From the NCBI RefSeq assembly GCF_005771405.1, contig NZ_VAUA01000001.1:310001-374000 (forward strand): DNA of 64,000 bases. The letters are read 5' to 3'. How positions within the stretch are numbered: the first letter of the stretch is position 1; each line of letters begins with the position of its first letter. Shown one piece after another: positions 25,876 to 35,029 of the stretch. The position numbers and the translations under genes were made by a program. The DNA is from Parasedimentitalea maritima. GTDB lineage: Bacteria > Pseudomonadota > Alphaproteobacteria > Rhodobacterales > Rhodobacteraceae. The notes beneath the pieces are model-generated. The model was given only the letters and a program-made list of their open reading frames with translations. It did no database searches and was not told the DNA's origin.

Positions 25876-26511
25876 ATGGATTTATTCGAACGTTTTATCA
25901 CCCTGTGGGTTGTCATCGACCCGATTGGCACCATCCCCGTCTTTATTGCGGTAACGGCTGGCATGGCCGCATCAGATCGGCGCAAAACGGCGTTGCTGGC
26001 CACGGTTGTCAGTATTGGCGTGCTGTTGTTCTTCCTGATGCTCGGTCAGATCTTGATTGACGCTTTGGGGATTAGCATGCTGTCGTTCCAGGTGGCGGGT
26101 GGTATCGTGCTGTTCCTGTTTGCCCTGACAATGATCTTTGGCGACTCAAAACCCGAAAGCGACAAACGGTCTGTTGAAGGCGAAGAGAAAGAGCAGGACA
26201 GTGCTCCATCCCCGGCCATCTTCCCGCTGGCAGTGCCGTCACTGGCCTCTCCCGGTGCGATGCTGGCCATTGTCATGCTAACGGACAACGCTCAATTCAG
26301 GGTCAGTGATCAGGCAATAACGGGCGTGGTTATGGCGGGTGTCATGGCTATCGCCTGCCTGTTCATGATGCTGGCTGACCCCATCATTCGGGTGATCGGC
26401 AACTCGGGCGCTGCGATTGTTAGCCGGGTCATGGGTATGATCTTGGCCTCTGTTGCCGCAGATACGGTGCTGTCTGCGTTTATCGAAATTATCCGCACGG
26501 GTTCACTTTGA
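25876..26511 (+). CDS. MarC family membrane protein
   Basis: The 211-aa protein starts at the ATG at 25876 (MDLFERFITLWVVIDPIGTIPVF), which is the usual MarC N-terminus; the open frame upstream looks non-coding. It has about six hydrophobic segments and the typical AIFPLAVPSLASPGAM motif, with a charged cytoplasmic loop (about residues 90-120) that is longer than usual. MarC proteins were once linked to multiple antibiotic resistance, but their function is unsettled. The gene's upstream region overlaps the DUF1244 remnant on the other strand. Confidence 0.88.
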   Translation: MDLFERFITLWVVIDPIGTIPVFIAVTAGMAASDRRKTALLATVVSIGVLLFFLMLGQILIDALGISMLSFQVAGGIVLFLFALTMIFGDSKPESDKRSVEGEEKEQDSAPSPAIFPLAVPSLASPGAMLAIVMLTDNAQFRVSDQAITGVVMAGVMAIACLFMMLADPIIRVIGNSGAAIVSRVMGMILASVAADTVLSAFIEIIRTGSL

Positions 26512-26643
26512 CCTTTTGACAGGTCTGATGAAGCACTTATTTGGTGCCGAACAACTGAGCATCTGAAAAAAGATTCAAAAATTCTGTCACACATCCGGGC
26601 TGCTGATTGTCTAACCTATCAGACAACAGCAAAGGACAGCCGG

Positions 26644-27459
26644 ATGGGTCAGAGTATCAACAGTATCGTCGCCAAGGCACAGCAAGGCGAGGCTGCCGCG
26701 CTGGAGCAGTTGGTTCTGCACATTCAGGACAGGGTGCACCGTTTGGCGCTTAGAATGGTGGGGGATCCAAGTCTGGCGCAGGATGCGACGCAGGAGATCC
26801 TGATCCGGGTGGTGACAAAACTGTCGACGTTCAAGGGCGACAGCAAGTTTGAAACATGGGTCTACCGGGTCGCCACCAATTACCTATTGACCGCTAAGAA
26901 AGTGATGGCGCGCGATCCCGGTCTGACGTTTGAGTTCTTTGCTCAGGACCTGTTGGACGGGTTGGCAGATGACTCTGCCGCTGCCCCTGAGGATCATGTG
27001 ATGCTGAACGAGTTGCGGGTGCGCTGCACCATGGCGATGCTGCTGTGTCTGGATGCAAACCACCGTGCGGCCTATGTGCTGGGTGAAATCCTTGAAATGG
27101 ATCACCGAGAGGCGGCGATTGCCTTGGATGTCCCCTCTGCGACTTATCGCCAACGACTATCGCGGGCGCGGTCCAAGGTTCTGACCTTCACCGCCAAAAG
27201 CTGCGGTTTGGCCAATTCCGATGCACCTTGTTCTTGTCCGCGCCGCTTGCCAGCAGCGCTGGCATCGGGGCGGATTGGCGACAGCCCCTCCGCGCTGTTG
27301 CAGGATGCACCGAGCTATCGGGATGTCCGTCAAGTCGCGGCACAGACCGAGGCCGCTTTGGTGGCACAGAAGTTGCAGCAAGCTACCGGTCCCTTGGTTG
27401 CAACGGACAATCTGGCGGCCAAGGTGCTGCAGATCGTGAACCCTCCGGACCCTAACTAA
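26644..27459 (+). CDS. ECF-type RNA polymerase sigma factor with Cys-containing C-terminal extension
   Basis: This 271-aa sigma-70 family factor has region 2 (about residues 20-90, with DATQEILIRVVTKLSTFKGDSKFETWVYRVATNY) and region 4 (about 120-180, YVLGEILEMDHREAAIALDVPSATYRQRLSRAR). It then carries a roughly 90-residue extension with CGLANSDAPCSCP and a helical end rather than stopping after region 4. Such extensions in ECF factors can regulate activity or sense a signal. No anti-sigma gene is adjacent; instead a secreted NTF2-like protein follows 37 bp downstream, probably in the same operon. Confidence 0.85.
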   Translation: MGQSINSIVAKAQQGEAAALEQLVLHIQDRVHRLALRMVGDPSLAQDATQEILIRVVTKLSTFKGDSKFETWVYRVATNYLLTAKKVMARDPGLTFEFFAQDLLDGLADDSAAAPEDHVMLNELRVRCTMAMLLCLDANHRAAYVLGEILEMDHREAAIALDVPSATYRQRLSRARSKVLTFTAKSCGLANSDAPCSCPRRLPAALASGRIGDSPSALLQDAPSYRDVRQVAAQTEAALVAQKLQQATGPLVATDNLAAKVLQIVNPPDPN

Positions 27460-27496
27460 CCCCTTAAATCTAAACCCAAACCAAAGGAATACACTT

Positions 27497-27973
27497 ATGA
27501 AACATGCATTTGCATGGCTGATGGCGCTTGTCTTGTCGGCCCCAATCACACTGGCAGCAGAAGGAAAGCCAATGACCACTGAACAGCAAGAAGTACTGAA
27601 AACCATCACTTCGATGACCACGTCCTTTATGGCCAAGGATATTGACGGGGTGATGGCAACCTACGAGGACACAGCAACGGTGATGTTCGAACCCGGACAA
27701 CCGGTGTCTGACCCGGATACATTGCGGGCCATGTTCACCGGGATGTCAGCAGTGGACCCAGTTTTCGAATTTGGCGAACATGAGGTGTTTATCGCGGGGG
27801 ATACTGCCCTGCACATCACGCCATGGCAGATGTCAGGTCGTGCGCCGGACGGAACAGAGATTGGCCAGTCTGGCCTGTCAGTTGCAGTGTTGCGCCGTCA
27901 ACCAGGTGGGACCTGGCTCATGGTGATTGATAACCCTCATGGCGCGCAACTGTTGGCATCACAAGGTAGCTGA
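27497..27973 (+). CDS. Secreted SnoaL/DUF4440-like (NTF2 fold) protein
   Basis: The 158-aa precursor has a signal peptide (MKHAFAWLMALVLSAPITLA, cleavage near residue 20-21). The mature part resembles the NTF2/SnoaL ketosteroid-isomerase-like fold: an N-terminal helix with DIDGVMATYEDTATVMFEPG and a C-terminal strand GGTWLMVIDNPHG. Small-ligand binding or isomerase activity is possible; the substrate is unknown. It is directly downstream of the sigma factor gene and is a plausible target or partner of it. Confidence 0.8.
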   Translation: MKHAFAWLMALVLSAPITLAAEGKPMTTEQQEVLKTITSMTTSFMAKDIDGVMATYEDTATVMFEPGQPVSDPDTLRAMFTGMSAVDPVFEFGEHEVFIAGDTALHITPWQMSGRAPDGTEIGQSGLSVAVLRRQPGGTWLMVIDNPHGAQLLASQGS

Positions 27974-27980
27974 GGTCAAT

Positions 27981-28008
27981 GGAGAGCGGAGTTCGGCCTC
28001 CGCTCTCC
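27981..28008. terminator. Bidirectional hairpin between convergent genes
   Basis: Perfect 11-bp arms GGAGAGCGGAG and CTCCGCTCTCC flank a 6-nt TTCGGC loop. It lies between the NTF2-like gene (plus) and DUF1244 (minus). There is no T-run on either side, but stem strength and position favour termination. Confidence 0.65.
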
Positions 28009-28018
28009 AGTAATTCGC

Positions 28019-28333
28019 TTAGCCTTTATCGGTCACGTTCTCTTTGAACGCGACTTCGAACTCGGCCTGCTTTTGCGGGCTGGCGTCGGTCTGATAGTTG
28101 GCTTTCCACTCGTCCATGGTCATGCCGTAGAAAATCTCACGCGCTTCGGTTTTGTCCATCTCGATGCCACGCTCGTTTGCGGCCTCTTGGTACCAGCGCG
28201 ACAGGCAGTTGCGGCAGAAACCGGCCAGGTTCATCATGTCGATGTTCTGCGCGTCGGTGCGGTCTTCCATCAGGTGTTTCTGCAGGCGGCGGAATGCAGC
28301 GGCCTGGAGTTCAATCTCGGTCTGCGGATCCAT
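28019..28333 (-). CDS. DUF1244 domain protein
   Basis: The 104-aa protein matches the DUF1244 family of alphaproteobacteria: DIMNLAGFCRNCLSRWYQEAA-like sequence near residues 32-50 carries a CxxC pair that may bind metal. The function is unknown. Its last 16-17 codons have a degenerate copy at 25739-25792. It is followed, in the minus direction, by a shared terminator with the NTF2-like gene, and a small DUF6868 gene lies upstream. Confidence 0.88.
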   Translation of the reverse strand: MDPQTEIELQAAAFRRLQKHLMEDRTDAQNIDMMNLAGFCRNCLSRWYQEAANERGIEMDKTEAREIFYGMTMDEWKANYQTDASPQKQAEFEVAFKENVTDKG

Positions 28334-28356
28334 CGATGCGCTCCTTCAAAACAAAT

Positions 28357-28387
28357 ACGTCCGCCTGCGTGACTAGCAAACGGACGT
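28357..28387 (-). terminator. Probable terminator after the DUF6868 gene
   Basis: Arms ACGTCCG (28357-28363) and CGGACGT (28381-28387) with a 17-nt loop are followed on the minus strand by TATTTGTTTTG. It separates the DUF6868 and DUF1244 genes. Confidence 0.5.
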
Positions 28388-28415
28388 CGGTCGTTCAATG
28401 CGGGTTGGTTGCGGG

Positions 28416-28655
28416 CTACATCAGCTTCAGCGCGACATAGGGCGCCAGACAGAACACAAGTGTCAGGATCTTATAATTGGCGATGTACTTGAAATAGGCC
28501 TTTTTCACATCCGCGGTTTCCATGTTGAACATGCCCGCATGCAGGGTGGCCAGCCTCTCGTGACCAGCCAGTAAAATCAGCGCTGTTATGGCCAAGAAGC
28601 CAATGTTCAGAACAGTCATCCAACCAAAGAAAGTGGTCAATGTTACAAGGGTCAT
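28416..28655 (-). CDS. DUF6868 family small membrane protein
   Basis: The 79-aa protein has two hydrophobic segments (about residues 8-28 and 60-78) around a central amphipathic part, and the MFNMETADVKKAYFKYIANYKIL stretch recalls the DUF6868 family of marine bacteria. The function is unknown. It is monocistronic by position. Confidence 0.72.
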   Translation of the reverse strand: MTLVTLTTFFGWMTVLNIGFLAITALILLAGHERLATLHAGMFNMETADVKKAYFKYIANYKILTLVFCLAPYVALKLM

Positions 28656-28776
28656 GGGTCTCTCCTATATGAGTGTTCGCCAGTATTTCCTACACACTGA
28701 ATATGGGCATTTCATGCCTGCGCCACAATGATGTGCGGCCTGAAATACATGCAAGTTGACGTTGGGTTAGGTTGGG

Positions 28777-29514
28777 TCAGAAGCCCGCACTGCTGAGGGC
28801 TCGGGGCAGGGCCACCGCCAGTTTCTCGGCCCAGGCAATCTGACCTGTTTGCTCTGCGATCAAGTCGTTGCGCAGCTCGATCAAGGTGTTGGGACGACCA
28901 TGAGTCGAGGCATGGGTATCGATGGCATCCCCGGGCAGATACCCCTTGTAGGGTTCATTCACACCAACAGGCGCATCGGTATGGGGTTTGAGATGTTCAA
29001 CCACATGTGGCGAGAACTGCTCATCCTTGGGGAACAGGATGCCGATTTCCCATGGTCGTTGCGGACGACCACGCAGCTGTGGTGTGAAAGAATGAACCGA
29101 GATGATCACAACATCTTCACGGTCCGCCAGTTTTGACAGTTCAGAATGATAGGGGCGGTAACATGCGTTCAGCCTGCGTTCACGTTCGGCCGCGTCAGCG
29201 TGGCGGTTGGCGGGAATAATGGTGCCGTCATAAAGCTTCATCAGCAGGGTGGGGTCGTCATCACCGCGGTTGGGGTCGATCACCAGCCGCGAAAAATTCG
29301 ATGCAATCACCGGCGCATCCAGCATCTCGCCAAGGTGTTTGGAAACCTCGTAGGCGCCAACGTCATAGGCAATGTGGCGTTCCATGTCTTCGCGCGGCAG
29401 ACCCAGGTCACCATCGTTGACAAAGGGTGGTACAACATTGGTGGCGTGGTCACATGTGATCAGCCAACGGGCGGGACGGTCAGCGCCGTGAATAAAGTAG
29501 GGTGTGTATGTCAT
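28777..29514 (-). CDS. N-formylglutamate amidohydrolase family protein
   Basis: These zinc enzymes release glutamate from N-formylglutamate, the last step of one histidine-degradation route, though many family members are general amidohydrolases. The 245-aa protein starts at the ATG at 29514 (MTYTPYFIHGADRP). It has DHATNVVP near residues 22-29, HIAYDVGAYEV near 47 and SVHSFTPQ near 125-132, the metal-binding and catalytic segments of the family. Histidine-degradation genes are not adjacent. It is divergent from pyruvate kinase. Confidence 0.88.
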   Translation of the reverse strand: MTYTPYFIHGADRPARWLITCDHATNVVPPFVNDGDLGLPREDMERHIAYDVGAYEVSKHLGEMLDAPVIASNFSRLVIDPNRGDDDPTLLMKLYDGTIIPANRHADAAERERRLNACYRPYHSELSKLADREDVVIISVHSFTPQLRGRPQRPWEIGILFPKDEQFSPHVVEHLKPHTDAPVGVNEPYKGYLPGDAIDTHASTHGRPNTLIELRNDLIAEQTGQIAWAEKLAVALPRALSSAGF

Positions 29515-29629
29515 CTGCCTGTCATCTCTTTTGTCGCATCTATAGGGGAGTTGCGGCAAAAGGGGAATTGCGCGATAAGCAGCCCTGCAGTGTTTGCGAT
29601 AACAATAACAAATCCGAAGGAGCCGCCCT

Positions 29630-31075
29630 ATGAGACGTCAGCGCAATGTAAAGATTGTTGCCACCTTGGGGCCGGCCTCGGAGACCTACGAGACCATTCG
29701 AGCATTGCATGAAACAGGCGCGGATGTGTTTCGTCTGAACATGTCGCACGGTAGCCACGAAGAAATTGCTGAGAAGCACGCCATTATTCGCCGCGTGGAA
29801 CAGGATCTGGACAGCCCGATTTGTATTCTGGCGGATCTGCAGGGGCCGAAACTGCGGGTTGGTGTGTTTGCCAATGGGTCCGAGGAACTGGTGCCGGGTG
29901 AAAAATTCCGCATGGATTTGGACGAGGCAGAGGGCGATGTCTCTCGCGTTTGCCTGCCGCACCCGGTGATTTTCCAAGCGCTTGAAGCTGGTGCGCATCT
30001 GCTGGTCAACGACGGCAAGATTAAACTGGTTGTCGACAGTTGCGGCGAAGATTTTGCAGAGTGCACTGTCGAAATCGGTGGCACTATTTCGAACCGCAAG
30101 GGCGTAAACGTCCCGGACGTAGAGCTGCCGTTGGCAGCCCTGTCAGACAAGGACCGCAAGGATCTGGAGTTTGTCTGCAACCTAGGTGTGGACTGGCTGG
30201 CGCTGTCCTTTGTGCAGCGTGCCAAAGATGTGTTTGAGGCACGCGGGCTGGCAGATGGCCGGGCCGCAGTACTGAGTAAGATTGAAAAGCCACTGGCCGT
30301 TGATAACTTTGGTGAGATTCTGGATGCCTCAGACGGCATCATGGTGGCGCGTGGTGATCTGGGGGTTGAACTCCCAGTGTCAGCAGTGCCGCCGATCCAG
30401 AAACGGCTTGTACGCAGCTGTCGCGCTGCAGCCAAGCCGGTGATCGTGGCAACTCAGATGCTGGAAAGCATGATTGAAAGCCCAATGCCAACCCGTGCGG
30501 AAGTGTCGGATGTGGCCACGGCCATTTATGAAGGCGCTGATGCAGTGATGCTGAGTGCCGAATCCGCAGCTGGCAGCTATCCGATCGAAGCGGTTCAGAC
30601 GATGGATAACGTTGCCACCGAAGTTGAGGCCGATCCAACCTACACTCAGATCATCGCGGCGTCGCGTTCTGCCAAGGGCAGCTCAATTGCGGATGGCATT
30701 GTAGCTGCCGCTCGCGAGATTGCTGAAAAGACTGACATCAAGGCGATCTGTTGTTTCACCCAGAGCGGCACAACCGCATTGTTGACCGCGCGTGAACGTC
30801 CGGGAGTGCCGATCATCGCACTGACGTCCATGGAGGGTACGGCACGGCGTCTGGCGCTAAGCTGGGGCTGTAATTGCGTGATGACTCCGGGTCAGGAACG
30901 GTTCAAAGGCGCGGTGGTGAGCGCGGCGCGTGCGGCACGGGCAGGGGGCTTTGCCGCCGAGACGGACCAGATCGTGGTGACTGCGGGTGTGCCGTTCAAC
31001 GTGCCCGGGACCACCAACATTCTGCGGGTTGCGCCCTGTGATGAACGTTTGATTTACAGCACTGATCCGGAATAG
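29630..31075 (+). CDS. pyk: Pyruvate kinase
   Basis: Pyk transfers phosphate from phosphoenolpyruvate to ADP, giving pyruvate and ATP. The 481-aa protein shows KIVATLGPAS near the start, RLNMSHG (about 34-40), the substrate-binding signature LSKIEKPLAV and GIMVARGDLGVELP (about 220-255), and the MLESMIESPMPTRAEVSDVA loop. The C-terminal regulatory domain is full length. A GAAGGAG site precedes the ATG. Confidence 0.97.
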   Translation: MRRQRNVKIVATLGPASETYETIRALHETGADVFRLNMSHGSHEEIAEKHAIIRRVEQDLDSPICILADLQGPKLRVGVFANGSEELVPGEKFRMDLDEAEGDVSRVCLPHPVIFQALEAGAHLLVNDGKIKLVVDSCGEDFAECTVEIGGTISNRKGVNVPDVELPLAALSDKDRKDLEFVCNLGVDWLALSFVQRAKDVFEARGLADGRAAVLSKIEKPLAVDNFGEILDASDGIMVARGDLGVELPVSAVPPIQKRLVRSCRAAAKPVIVATQMLESMIESPMPTRAEVSDVATAIYEGADAVMLSAESAAGSYPIEAVQTMDNVATEVEADPTYTQIIAASRSAKGSSIADGIVAAAREIAEKTDIKAICCFTQSGTTALLTARERPGVPIIALTSMEGTARRLALSWGCNCVMTPGQERFKGAVVSAARAARAGGFAAETDQIVVTAGVPFNVPGTTNILRVAPCDERLIYSTDPE

Positions 31076-31105
31076 GCTGATCCTCATTTGATGAGGTGAT
31101 GTCAC

Positions 31106-31327
31106 ATGGATACCGATTTGGCCCTGATTTTGGGTTTGGTGATCGGCGGGCTTTCCATCCCGTCGATCATGTCTGCCATTAGCGACAGAAGATCTCCACG
31201 AGCTTCGGCCCTTACAATTTTGATTGCCTGTGGGTTGCTGTATTACGCCACCGCCACCAAACCGGGCGGCTATCAGATTGATCAGATCCCGAACGTGTTT
31301 TTCTCAGTTCTGGGGCGTTATTTCTAA
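31106..31327 (+). CDS. Small membrane protein downstream of pyk
   Basis: This 73-aa protein has two hydrophobic segments (about residues 5-22 and 35-50) and ends in YQIDQIPNVFFSVLGRYF. It begins 30 bp after pyk on the same strand and is probably cotranscribed. I recognise no named family; it looks like a conserved small protein of this group. Confidence 0.65.
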   Translation: MDTDLALILGLVIGGLSIPSIMSAISDRRSPRASALTILIACGLLYYATATKPGGYQIDQIPNVFFSVLGRYF

Positions 31328-31442
31328 GAATCATCTTGCTCTTGCCGCAAGGCTTTCGTAAAGGGCAGTTCTTATCGCGCGACCGGCCGAATGTGGCATG
31401 CCGTGTTGCGTGGAGACCGAACCCGAACCATAGGAGACGGAA

Positions 31443-31643
31443 ATGCCCAAAATGAAGACCAAATCGAGCGCTAAGAAGCGCTTTAAGGTGACAGCGACCG
31501 GTAAGGTCATGGGAAGCCAGGCTGGTAAACAGCACGGTATGATCAAGCGCACCAAGAAATTCATCCGTAACGCACGCGGCACTACTGCCCTCTCAGCTCC
31601 TGATGCGAAGATCATCAAGAGCTTCATGCCCTACGACCGTTAA
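31443..31643 (+). CDS. rpmI: 50S ribosomal protein L35
   Basis: The 66-aa protein [22 protein letters not shown] is the L35 N-terminus, followed by the Lys/Arg-rich body and SFMPYDR at the end. It pairs with rplT 14 bp downstream, as in most bacteria. infC is not next to it here. Expression is likely linked to L20 autoregulation, but I cannot see a leader structure with confidence. Confidence 0.97.
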   Translation: MPKMKTKSSAKKRFKVTATGKVMGSQAGKQHGMIKRTKKFIRNARGTTALSAPDAKIIKSFMPYDR

Positions 31644-31657
31644 GAGGAGCACGTAAT

Positions 31658-32023
31658 ATGTCCCGCGTAAAAGGTGGTGTTAAAACCCACGCCCGTCATC
31701 GGAAAATCGTCAAGGCAGCCAAAGGTTACTACGGCCGCCGCAAAAGTGTCTTTAAGGTAGCTACACAGGCTGTCGATAAGGCCAACCAGTACGCAACTCG
31801 CGACCGGAAGAATCGTAAGCGGAATTTCCGCGCTCTGTGGATCCAGCGGATCAACGCCGCAGTTCGCAGCCACGACGAAGCACTGACATACAGCCGCTTC
31901 ATCAATGGCCTGAACTTGGCTGGCATTGAAGTTGACCGTAAGGTTCTGGCTGATCTGGCCGTACACGAGCCCGAAGCCTTTGGTGCCATCGTGCGCCAGG
32001 CACAGTCTGCTCTGGCTGCTTAA
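31658..32023 (+). CDS. rplT: 50S ribosomal protein L20
   Basis: The 121-aa protein begins [16 protein letters not shown] and has [28 protein letters not shown], the RNA-binding N-terminal extension and globular domain of L20. It is the second gene of the rpmI-rplT unit and ends at a clear terminator. Confidence 0.97.
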   Translation: MSRVKGGVKTHARHRKIVKAAKGYYGRRKSVFKVATQAVDKANQYATRDRKNRKRNFRALWIQRINAAVRSHDEALTYSRFINGLNLAGIEVDRKVLADLAVHEPEAFGAIVRQAQSALAA

Positions 32024-32048
32024 GCGCTAGCTGCACACTGACAGATTT

Positions 32049-32077
32049 AAGGCCGCTCCATCCGGGGCGGCCTTTTT
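32049..32077 (+). terminator. Intrinsic terminator after rplT
   Basis: Arms AAGGCCGC (32049-32056) and GCGGCCTT (32067-32074) enclose a short loop and are followed by TTTTT. It is 26 bp past the rplT stop. Confidence 0.85.
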
Positions 32078-32129
32078 CGTTTGCAGGGTTCAGGCTAAGT
32101 TCACACGATGGAAGTGACCGGGGGCAGAT

Positions 32130-33071
32130 GTGTCGTTTGATCTGAAAAGTCTGGAACTGTTTGTCCGCGTTGCAGCACTGGGTGCAATTGGCCGCGCTGG
32201 GATGGAGTTCAATCTGTCTTCGACCAATGCGACCCACCGGATCAAGGCGCTGGAGACAGACCTGCAGGTGAAGCTGCTGAACCGTACGACACGGGCGGTG
32301 TCACTGACCCCGGATGGTGAAATCTTTCTGGATTATGCCAAGCGGATTCTGAACGATGTCGAGGATGCCCGCACGGTATTGTCGCAAACGACAGCCACAG
32401 TGTCAGGCGTGGTGCGGGTGACGGCTTCTGCCTCGTTGGGACGCACCCATATTGTTCCCTTCGTGCCTGAGTTTTCGCGCCTGTACCCGGATGTGAAACT
32501 GGATCTGAATCTGACGGATAATCTGGTTGATATTGTTGAGCAGGGCTATGATCTGGCGTTTCGGATGGGTGAATTGGCACCATCGTCCCTGTTGGCGCAA
32601 AAACTGGATGACAATCCGGTGTTGCTGGTGGCCTCGCCCGACTATCTGGCACGAAAAGGATATCCCGAACATCCTGATGACTTGCGCAATCATGACTGTC
32701 TGACACTGGGTGAACGGCACGGCTGGCATCTGCGGGGTCCGGACGGTGCCGAACATCGGATCCGCAGTGACTTTACCGCACGGAGCAATCTTGGAGATGC
32801 CTTGGTGGAGTGGGCTGTGGGCGGAATGGGGATTGCCCATGCCGCACTGTGGCATGCCGGGCCTGCCATCGAGGCGGGGCATCTGGTGCCGATCCTGCCG
32901 GGATACAGTGTGTTCTTCGATATGAAGATGTGGGCGGTGCGCCCGCCGGGGCGGTTGATGCCGCTGCGGGTCAAGGTGTTTCTGGATTTCATGCAGGCTC
33001 GGTTCATCGCGACAAACCAGAAACAATACGGCGCTATCCTTCCTGAATTGTCCCAATATTTGGGAAAATGA
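32130..33071 (+). CDS. LysR family transcriptional regulator
   Basis: The 313-aa regulator starts at a GTG (MSFDLKSLELFVRVAALG) and has the N-terminal helix-turn-helix (about residues 5-62, with NLSSTNATHRIKALETDL) and a substrate-binding domain (about 90-295). It belongs to the common group of LysR proteins whose effector is not deducible. It precedes a nitroreductase-family gene on the same strand, 75 bp away, which it may regulate. Confidence 0.9.
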   Translation: MSFDLKSLELFVRVAALGAIGRAGMEFNLSSTNATHRIKALETDLQVKLLNRTTRAVSLTPDGEIFLDYAKRILNDVEDARTVLSQTTATVSGVVRVTASASLGRTHIVPFVPEFSRLYPDVKLDLNLTDNLVDIVEQGYDLAFRMGELAPSSLLAQKLDDNPVLLVASPDYLARKGYPEHPDDLRNHDCLTLGERHGWHLRGPDGAEHRIRSDFTARSNLGDALVEWAVGGMGIAHAALWHAGPAIEAGHLVPILPGYSVFFDMKMWAVRPPGRLMPLRVKVFLDFMQARFIATNQKQYGAILPELSQYLGK

Positions 33072-33146
33072 TTTCCAGAATGGATCGATAGTGGCCTGCT
33101 TGGGGATGGATTAGGTCTGGTGACAGATCAAATCGGAGACCACCCA

Positions 33147-33851
33147 ATGAAAGATATCGTCACCAGCACCGACGTTCAAAACCAGATTATCGAGGCTTTT
33201 GAATTCCGTCACGCGGCCAAAGTCTTTGACCCCGAGCGCAAGATTAATGAGAGCGAGTTTGGCACCATACTGGATGCCGCGCGGCTGTCACCGTCGTCGT
33301 TTGGGCTGGAGCCCTGGCAGCTGCTGGTTGTTCAGGATCCCGACAAGCGTGAGTTGCTGTGCCCGTTTACTTGGGGCGCTAGTGGTGAGATGAACGGAAC
33401 CGAGGGCCAGCTGCGCACCGCCAGCCATTTTGGCATCTTCCTGTCCCACACCGGCGCAACAATGTCACATGAGTCGGACTATCCAAGGCAGCACGCTGCT
33501 GAGGTCAAAAAATTCCCTGCTGAATTCCTGGACGGGTTCCATGCGGCCTATTCCAAGTTCCGCACCGATGACTTCAAGATCGAGAGCGAGCGTGAAACCA
33601 CAGACTGGGCTGCGCGTCAGGCCTATATTGCGCTGGGTAACGTGATGACGGTTGCAGCAATGATGGGCATTGATACCTGTCCGATCGAAGGGTTCGACGC
33701 AGACCAGACAAGTGCAGTATTGCAAGAGCATTTCGGCATTGATCCCAGGCTATACAGGCCTGCTGTGATGGTTGCCTTTGGCTATCGGGCTGGGCCGCCA
33801 ATGTTCCCAAAAACACGTCGGGACATGGATGAAATTGTCAGCTGGTTCTAG
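33147..33851 (+). CDS. NAD(P)H-dependent nitroreductase family protein
   Basis: The 234-aa FMN enzyme starts at 33147 after GGAG at 33134. It contains EFRHAAKVFD (FMN-phosphate contact), LDAARLSPSSFGLEPWQLLVV and a C-terminal VAFGYRAGPPMFPKTRR, as in NfsB-type nitroreductases. It likely reduces quinones or nitro compounds. The preceding LysR gene is the probable regulator. Confidence 0.9.
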   Translation: MKDIVTSTDVQNQIIEAFEFRHAAKVFDPERKINESEFGTILDAARLSPSSFGLEPWQLLVVQDPDKRELLCPFTWGASGEMNGTEGQLRTASHFGIFLSHTGATMSHESDYPRQHAAEVKKFPAEFLDGFHAAYSKFRTDDFKIESERETTDWAARQAYIALGNVMTVAAMMGIDTCPIEGFDADQTSAVLQEHFGIDPRLYRPAVMVAFGYRAGPPMFPKTRRDMDEIVSWF

Positions 33852-33953
33852 TTAGAAACGACTGTGTGCTGCGTTTCCTGAACTGCGGCGCACGGTCTGA
33901 CCTTGCCCAAATGTCACATGTCACAGTCTGAACTGAATGCCTCAGCAGGTGGT

Positions 33954-34868
33954 TTACTCTGGCTGCGACAAAATTTTGCGCCCCAGTCCCACTATGACCA
34001 AAGCCCCGATTGGCCAGAGCGCCCAAGGGTATCCACCCCAGCTAAATATATTTATCAGAGCGAGAGCCGCGACCAGCACCACAGTCTGGGGGGGAATGAT
34101 GGCGCTGATCTGAGGGGGGATGATTTGCGGAGCGCACCTCAGGCCAGTGATGGTTGCTACGCCTAGGATTGGCCAGTGTGCCCAGATTGAACCTCCCGTA
34201 ACCAGATTGATCAGCACAAGCGCTCCGGCAACAAGCGCAGCAAACAAAACCGACTGCGGCAGAGGGAGGCTCGATGGCGCGGAGGACACATCGCCCTCTT
34301 GACGCGCGGGCTCACGGGGGGGCACTGCAGATTTAGTTTTGCTGTGAAAGGAGAAGCCGGGTTTGCTCATGGCAATACGATAGACCGCGACGTCTTCCGC
34401 TAGGTTGCGAGGGCGCTTTTCGCCCAGGTATTCAAATCCGATGGTCAGCTTGCTGTGAACCTGATCATAGACCTGTTGCGAAATCAGAACGCCGCCGGGT
34501 TCGGCCATGCTTTGTAATCTGGCAGCAAGGTTCACACCCTCACCAATCAGGTCATCCCCGTCGACGATCACATCCCCCAGATGCACGCCAATCCGAAATT
34601 TCAGGCTGCCATCACGGGTACCCAATTCGCGCTGCGCTTCGATGGCGCATTGGGTGGCTTCGACGGTTGATGGAAAATCAGCGATAAACCCATCACCAGC
34701 TGTGTTTGCGATGCGTCCGCCGTGGTGGGTGATCAGTTTACCAAAAATGTCCTTGGCGGCATTCAGCTCGGCAAAGGTGCCAACTTCGTCTGCTCCCATG
34801 GCCTGACTGAACCCGGCAGCATCGGCTGCAAGGATTGTCGTCAGCTTGCGGGTCAGCTTCTCGGACAT
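33954..34868 (-). CDS. Class III adenylate/guanylate cyclase with C-terminal membrane helices
   Basis: The 304-aa protein starts at 34868 (GGAGAA 8 nt upstream). The N-terminal catalytic domain (about residues 5-165) has the metal aspartates in ILAADAAGFS and TAGDGF, the GVHLGDV strand and the GEGVNLAARL motif. After a Ser/Pro-rich linker come about three hydrophobic segments (about 205-290), so the catalytic domain faces the cytoplasm at the membrane. It is the second class III cyclase in this window and lacks the TPR region of the first. Confidence 0.87.
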   Translation of the reverse strand: MSEKLTRKLTTILAADAAGFSQAMGADEVGTFAELNAAKDIFGKLITHHGGRIANTAGDGFIADFPSTVEATQCAIEAQRELGTRDGSLKFRIGVHLGDVIVDGDDLIGEGVNLAARLQSMAEPGGVLISQQVYDQVHSKLTIGFEYLGEKRPRNLAEDVAVYRIAMSKPGFSFHSKTKSAVPPREPARQEGDVSSAPSSLPLPQSVLFAALVAGALVLINLVTGGSIWAHWPILGVATITGLRCAPQIIPPQISAIIPPQTVVLVAALALINIFSWGGYPWALWPIGALVIVGLGRKILSQPE

Positions 34869-35029
34869 CTTGTAATTCTCCACTATCAATCACGGCAACA
34901 TGGGCTGTGACAGGTGATGTTGCAAGGTAGGGGCACATATCGGGCACAGTGTCATAATGACGTATCTGGGATACTTGCTTTCACTGACCGCTATGGTAGC
35001 AGGGCCTAAGCGAAATTCAGGGGACCGTC

